Positions 59,885 through 64,000 of a stretch of DNA of 64,000 bases are shown piece after piece. The notes below the pieces were generated by a model. The model had not been told where the DNA came from. It searched no databases and saw only the letters and a list, made by a program, of their open reading frames with translations. Each line of letters starts with the position of its first letter. The stretch's first letter is position 1. Origin of the DNA: Rotaria socialis (lineage: Eukaryota > Rotifera > Eurotatoria > Philodinida > Philodinidae); NCBI GenBank assembly GCA_905331475.1, contig CAJNYU010003919.1, forward strand, positions 53,769 through 117,768. Direction: 5' to 3'. Both the position numbers and the translations under genes were made by a program.

Positions 59885-61837
59885 ATGTCAATTCTAAAGT
59901 TCCTTATTCTTTTTACTATTATCTATTACACGGAAAGTACTGTGTACGATATTACCACTGGTACTTCGAACTGGCAATCGATTCTAAGTAATTTGAAAGC
60001 TGGTGACATTGCCACCATTCACCAGGGTACTTATACGACGGCGGGTTCTGGCTATTTTCAACTGACATTAAATGGTCAATTAACACAACCGATTATTATT
60101 CAAGGTGCACCCAATGAAGCACGTCCAATCATTCAATGTGCACAAGCCGGTGCAAATGTTCAAAATATTCTCAATGTTCAAGGGTCAAATTATATGCTGA
60201 AACATTTGGCATTTACCAAAGGTTCTAGAGGTTTACGCTTAGGACCAGCTGGTAAGCATGTGCGATGTGCTTTCATATTTCTCATTTCATTGACATATAG
60301 TGACATCCAATGCAATATTCGATGATATTTATATTTATGATACTACGGGTACAGCCTTCTCAGCAAACGACGGAGGAAATGAATACTTCAATCTTACGTT
60401 GCGAAATAGTGAAATCAAAAATACGAATGCACTCGGTGAGCATACTATCAATAGTATATTTGATCTATAATTTGAAACTATTTGGAAAAATAAGGTGCCA
60501 CAACAGGCGAATGTGTCTATTTCGGTTGTGTAAATGATGGATGTCGTGTACGAGATTCACTTCTTGAACATAACTACTGCCATGATACACTCGGTTCACA
60601 AGGAGGTGCTCGAGCTGGATTTCAAGTTAAAGTAAATTTGTACACTTCGTTCTGGGTTACTCTTTTCATAGAAGCATGTCTGTCTTTGTAGAGTGGTTCA
60701 TTTAATGTAATAATTCGTAACAATGCTTGTTATAAAGTTGTTGGGCCATGTATTGTTGTTTATGATGATTATAATCGTGGAAGAAATATAATTACGGGTA
60801 ATTTGGCGATTGAAGCAGGCACAGCTGATCTTGGTATACAATGTACATCAGGAGCAACCGTCACAAATAATATTATTATTAATGCCAGTAAGTATGTTTT
60901 ACAACTTACACTTTTTTGTTGACAAGCAGACGTTTTCTTTTCCCATAGAAGCATAATACATGATGAGAACTAGTTTAGATTCTGTAAAAAACACTTACCA
61001 TTGTCCATTGAGAATTCAAAATTAAATAATTTAAAATTAGGTAAAACAGTGAATGTTCTTAAAAATTGATCTGAAACTATTCATCGTTTCAAACATTTTA
61101 ATAGAGACGCTTGCTAAGAAACAGCATAAAACTTATGAATCCTAATTTATTTCTACAATTAGACCTTGCTGGTATTGGCATCATCCAGAACTCAGTCTAT
61201 CCCACTGTGGGTTACATTCGAAACGTAACCATAAATCACAATACTGTTTACATGTCGCAAGCAGATGCTTGTCTTCGTTTAAACAGTGTAACAAATAATA
61301 ACATTATCATTGCAAATAATGTACTGTATTGTGGAAATCAAAAATCAATCACATCTGCCACTAACTTAGCTGGTGAATATAACTGAAGCTACTTGCATAA
61401 TACTTTTGCTGTCTTGACCGCATTCGTTTAATTGTAATAGGTCTTTCAATTTATAATAATGCCGTGAATGGCCCTATTGGAGCTCCAGGAATTCAAGCCA
61501 ACGGAATTTTCACTGTCGGAAACAATGTCTTTGCTGATGTTCAAAACTTGAATTTCTATCCAGCTGTAGGATCTCCATTGATTAATACCAGCGGATACTT
61601 AGATAATCAACCTGTAGTCTATGATTTCAATGGAAAATTGCGATCAAAGACAAAACCAACTGTTGGTGCCTATGTAAGCTAATAATTATTACTGTTACTG
61701 TATTCAGCACAAAATTGATTTGTTGTTTTTTCGACAATCTTTAGGAATTCTCCAGCTCAACCAATCCTGGTTGTTTAATAGCAAGAAATTTTAAATGTGG
61801 TTCATCTACAGCTATTGTACCGAATTATTTCATTTAA
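59885..61837 (+). CDS. secreted right-handed beta-helix protein (polysaccharide lyase-like)
   Basis: Seven exons join in phase: 59885-60251, 60301-60435, 60495-60631, 60692-60887, 61163-61372, 61441-61673 and 61745-61837, about 456 aa. A signal peptide (MSILKFLILFTIIYYTEST) is followed by the N-terminal pattern of chondroitinase-B/alginate-lyase-like beta-helices (LKAGDIATIHQGTYT, QPIIIQGAPNEARPII). The body has repeated N-rich beta-helix rungs such as SNAIFDDIYIYDT, NVIIRNNACYKVV, VTNNIIINA and NNNIIIANNVLYC. The C-terminus adds a Cys pair (PGCLIARNFKCG). Proteins of this type bind or cleave acidic polysaccharides; catalytic residues cannot be assigned. The style is bacterial, consistent with horizontal acquisition. 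The last intron is needed to reach the final 31 codons; otherwise translation stops two codons after GAY. Intron 4 is 275 bases. Confidence 0.85.
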
Positions 61838-62211
61838 CTGTACTCTCAAAAAATAATATTGTCAATTTTGACAATTTTTTTCTAAACCATTAAACCTCTG
61901 GCTTCTAATAGTTCTCATTGTGTTTCAATATATTGTAATATAGGGTCGCGATTAACCTACTTCAATTCCGTTTTCATACCTCATTAATAGAAAAAAAAGC
62001 AGTTTATTACTTATGAATCTGTTATTGCGATCAATTACGTGCGACACAAACAAGCACGGTCGTCTACTTGTCAGTAGCCTGCATGCTGAACCTGATTATA
62101 GTTTGATTTTCGATTAGTAAAATTAGTTTTCATAAAATATTCACTTTGATCAATCAAGAATTTAGGTAAAGATTCAAAACTGCAAACCAATAGTTTATGA
62201 TGTGGATAAAA
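61838..62211. other. intergenic gap between convergent beta-helix genes
   Basis: 374 bases of AT-rich sequence without exons. It contains the 3' regions of both genes. Confidence 0.4.
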
Positions 62212-63165
62212 TCATTCACAAAAAGAAACGTTTTTAGTTTGTAAGCCAGGTATAATCGTTGGACCTGAATATGCTACTTGTGCACTGATAGCCTGATTCT
62301 GTTTGTTAGCTGATGAGTGAATTACACCTGTTCCATCAGCCATCATACTTGTACATACATTGACTGGTCATGGATTACCTACAATATTATTGGTGATGAC
62401 TGAATTTGAAAATGTTCCTAATGTACTACAGAAACTAAATGCTGCAGCACCTAGACCTGTATATGCTTTGTTGTCCAAAACATTAACCCTGTTCAATGTT
62501 ACAGGCTTCTCATTAGCCAAAGATAATCCACCGGCACTATCTGCTGAATTATTAGCAATGGCAGTATTGTGAACGGATGCACTGCCATATTGAATAATAT
62601 AACCCACCGGCTAGTCCATTTTCAGTTTTCGTAATGAAATTATTATCTACCAAAACTGCAGCGAAATTGTTTTGTTCATCTCCATTATATGATACACGAA
62701 AAAATGCGCCACCATATTTATTTGCTTGGTTTTCCGTCAATTTGATTCCACATATCGTATTATTTCTTCCTCTTCCGTCAGAGCTGATTGCGCCACCATT
62801 CCCAGTAGCCAGATTCTTTTGAAAATGACTACATCATTGGAACATTTATTATATTGGAAAACACTCCCGACTATGGTAGTATCGCCTCCACGTAAAGCTT
62901 TTGATATTTGTGATTCAATATTGATAGCGACAATCACTAGTTGTCCACCACAATTAAATGCAATGATACCACCCTTGAGAAACGCAGCTGAAAGACTGTT
63001 TTGATTACATGAAGATGAAGTACCATTACCAACAACAATTATTAATTTCGAAGGATCTCTCTGCCAAAAGGAGAATTGCGCACGTTTCTTGGCAATGGGC
63101 AAGAATGAATTGTACAAATTACGGCGAATAACCAGGTGATCGACGTTCGGATCATTTTTTCTATA
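62212..63165 (-). pseudogene. decayed right-handed beta-helix (polymorphic-repeat) gene
   Basis: The minus-strand exon starts after an acceptor near 63165 (KNDPNVDHLVIRRNLYNSFL) and runs through SLSAAFLKGGIIAFNCGGQL to VFQYNKCSNDVVIF. It then shifts frame near 62820 to QKNLATGNGGAISSDGRG and LTENQANKYGGAFFRVSYNG, and shifts again near 62600 to YGSASVHNTAIANNSADSAG. TGA occurs after IVGNP at 62368-62370, and the frame ends at 62212. The repeating GGA(I/F), NN and N-x-A motifs are those of extracellular beta-helix proteins such as bacterial Pmp-like adhesins. At least two frameshifts and one stop make it non-functional. Upstream exons, including a signal peptide, were not found. Confidence 0.75.
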
Positions 63166-64000
63166 ATAGGATAAAAAGAGTAGAAAAAATTATATATGAC
63201 TCAAGAAGCGTTTGGTTCAAGTGATCTATATTAATGTCCTCAGGAGAAAATAAAGTAGTTAATTATTTTATGTGATTTGCTTTAAACTGGCTTGATATTT
63301 TTATAAAATGGCCAAGTAGTCTGATTAAATCGAAAATCGCAAATATCTATCAAGTGACGGTTAAGTGTTTAATGAGGCAAAATGGAGTTTTTCATATGAA
63401 GAAATATTAGCAAATGATTCAAGGCAGTAAGCACACTCAAATCGAAGGATATTCTATAGTTAATCGAGTTTCGAATCTTCCTGAACGATGTTTTCGTCCG
63501 GTTTTATACGTATGCGTTATTGGTAAAGAAGGGTGTGGGTATGGGTGTAGACGAAAATGACTAAATCACCCACATCCATACCCTCACTTTGAAAAGCCAT
63601 TCGATATTTGATGTCTCTGGAGAACAAACTTGAAAAATTATAAAATTGTATTTTATCTGCTATTTATTATGCTACAACTGGGAATAGTTATTCCAATTTT
63701 ACAGACCTCAGGAAAGATCATAGTATCTAGTTCCTTTTATTTTAAACAAGACGAAGAAAAAATTTTAAAAGTCCAAACAAGATAACATGCATACAGGCAC
63801 ACATTCTTTCACCGTGTGACAACAGTATTATCTGTCGTGTTTATAAATGCTTCTCGGGCAACACAAGCAACATCGTACCTTTTTTCTACTAACACACAAA
63901 ATATACAGAGTACAGAAGAGGCCAGGGCATAAAAATGATGCTCGAAACGCTATTTGATTCTTTCTCCAATCTCGTCCTTCTCCACCACTGTTATACCAAA
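63166..64000. other. gene-free end of window with TGTGGG hairpin
   Basis: GAAGGGTGTGGGTATGGGTG at 63528-63547 and TCACCCACATCCATACCCTC at 63566-63585 form a near-perfect hairpin with a loop of about 18 bases. Nothing else is recognised. Confidence 0.6.

Noticed and set aside
62360-63004. Plus-strand frames over the decayed beta-helix gene
   Set aside because: They are antisense shadows; the minus strand gives clear beta-helix repeat motifs.

Overview
The window looks like metazoan nuclear DNA, most probably from a bdelloid rotifer. It is AT-rich. The genes are cut by many very short GT-AG introns, mostly 50-70 bases. The gene families are those expected in bdelloids: an F-box gene, TPR/kinesin-light-chain-like repeats, a mucin-stalk lectin-like membrane protein, papain-family proteases, a glycoside hydrolase 16 enzyme and right-handed beta-helix proteins. 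Short G-rich motifs built on TGTGGG, which as I recall is the bdelloid telomeric repeat, recur throughout. The species assignment is inference. The gene-poor, transposon-rich mixture of intact and decayed genes resembles a bdelloid subtelomeric or accessory region.

Layout. 1-9,200: repeats and gene-poor DNA (minisatellite, miniature inverted-repeat elements, foldbacks, a mariner-like element) with one small acylation-motif repeat protein. 9,200-20,600: an 820-bp foldback, a coiled-coil gene, a six-exon membrane lectin-like gene, a 51-bp minisatellite, and a decayed gene split by a hAT-type element. 20,900-30,500: a small three-exon gene, a decayed F-box gene and a fossil hAT transposase. 31,900-35,100: a trypsin-like protease whose last codons lie in a transposon end, then a 931-bp inverted-repeat element. 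36,400-41,400: a truncated TPR gene, a papain-like protein that has lost its catalytic cysteine, and a PrimPol-like fossil. 42,400-49,800: a GH16 beta-glucanase-like gene, a long empty stretch, and a papain-family protease with its catalytic residues in place. 51,900-56,500: a rhomboid protease and a microbial-type poly(ADP-ribose) glycohydrolase. 57,400-63,200: a decayed two-exon gene and two convergent beta-helix genes, one intact and one broken.

The genes are not an operon; each has its own orientation and introns. Shared themes are proteolysis (four proteases or protease-like proteins), extracellular polysaccharide binding or degradation (GH16 and beta-helix proteins, which look bacterial in type) and DNA-damage metabolism (PARG, fossil PrimPol). 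I rebuilt exon structures by hand. In eight genes the reading phase closes across every splice junction, which is good evidence that those models are right.

The most noteworthy observations are a dispersed family of TGTGGG-type hairpins (always G-rich arm first, C-rich arm second), a papain-like pseudoprotease kept open over eight exons, and transposon sequence supplying the end of a protease gene.
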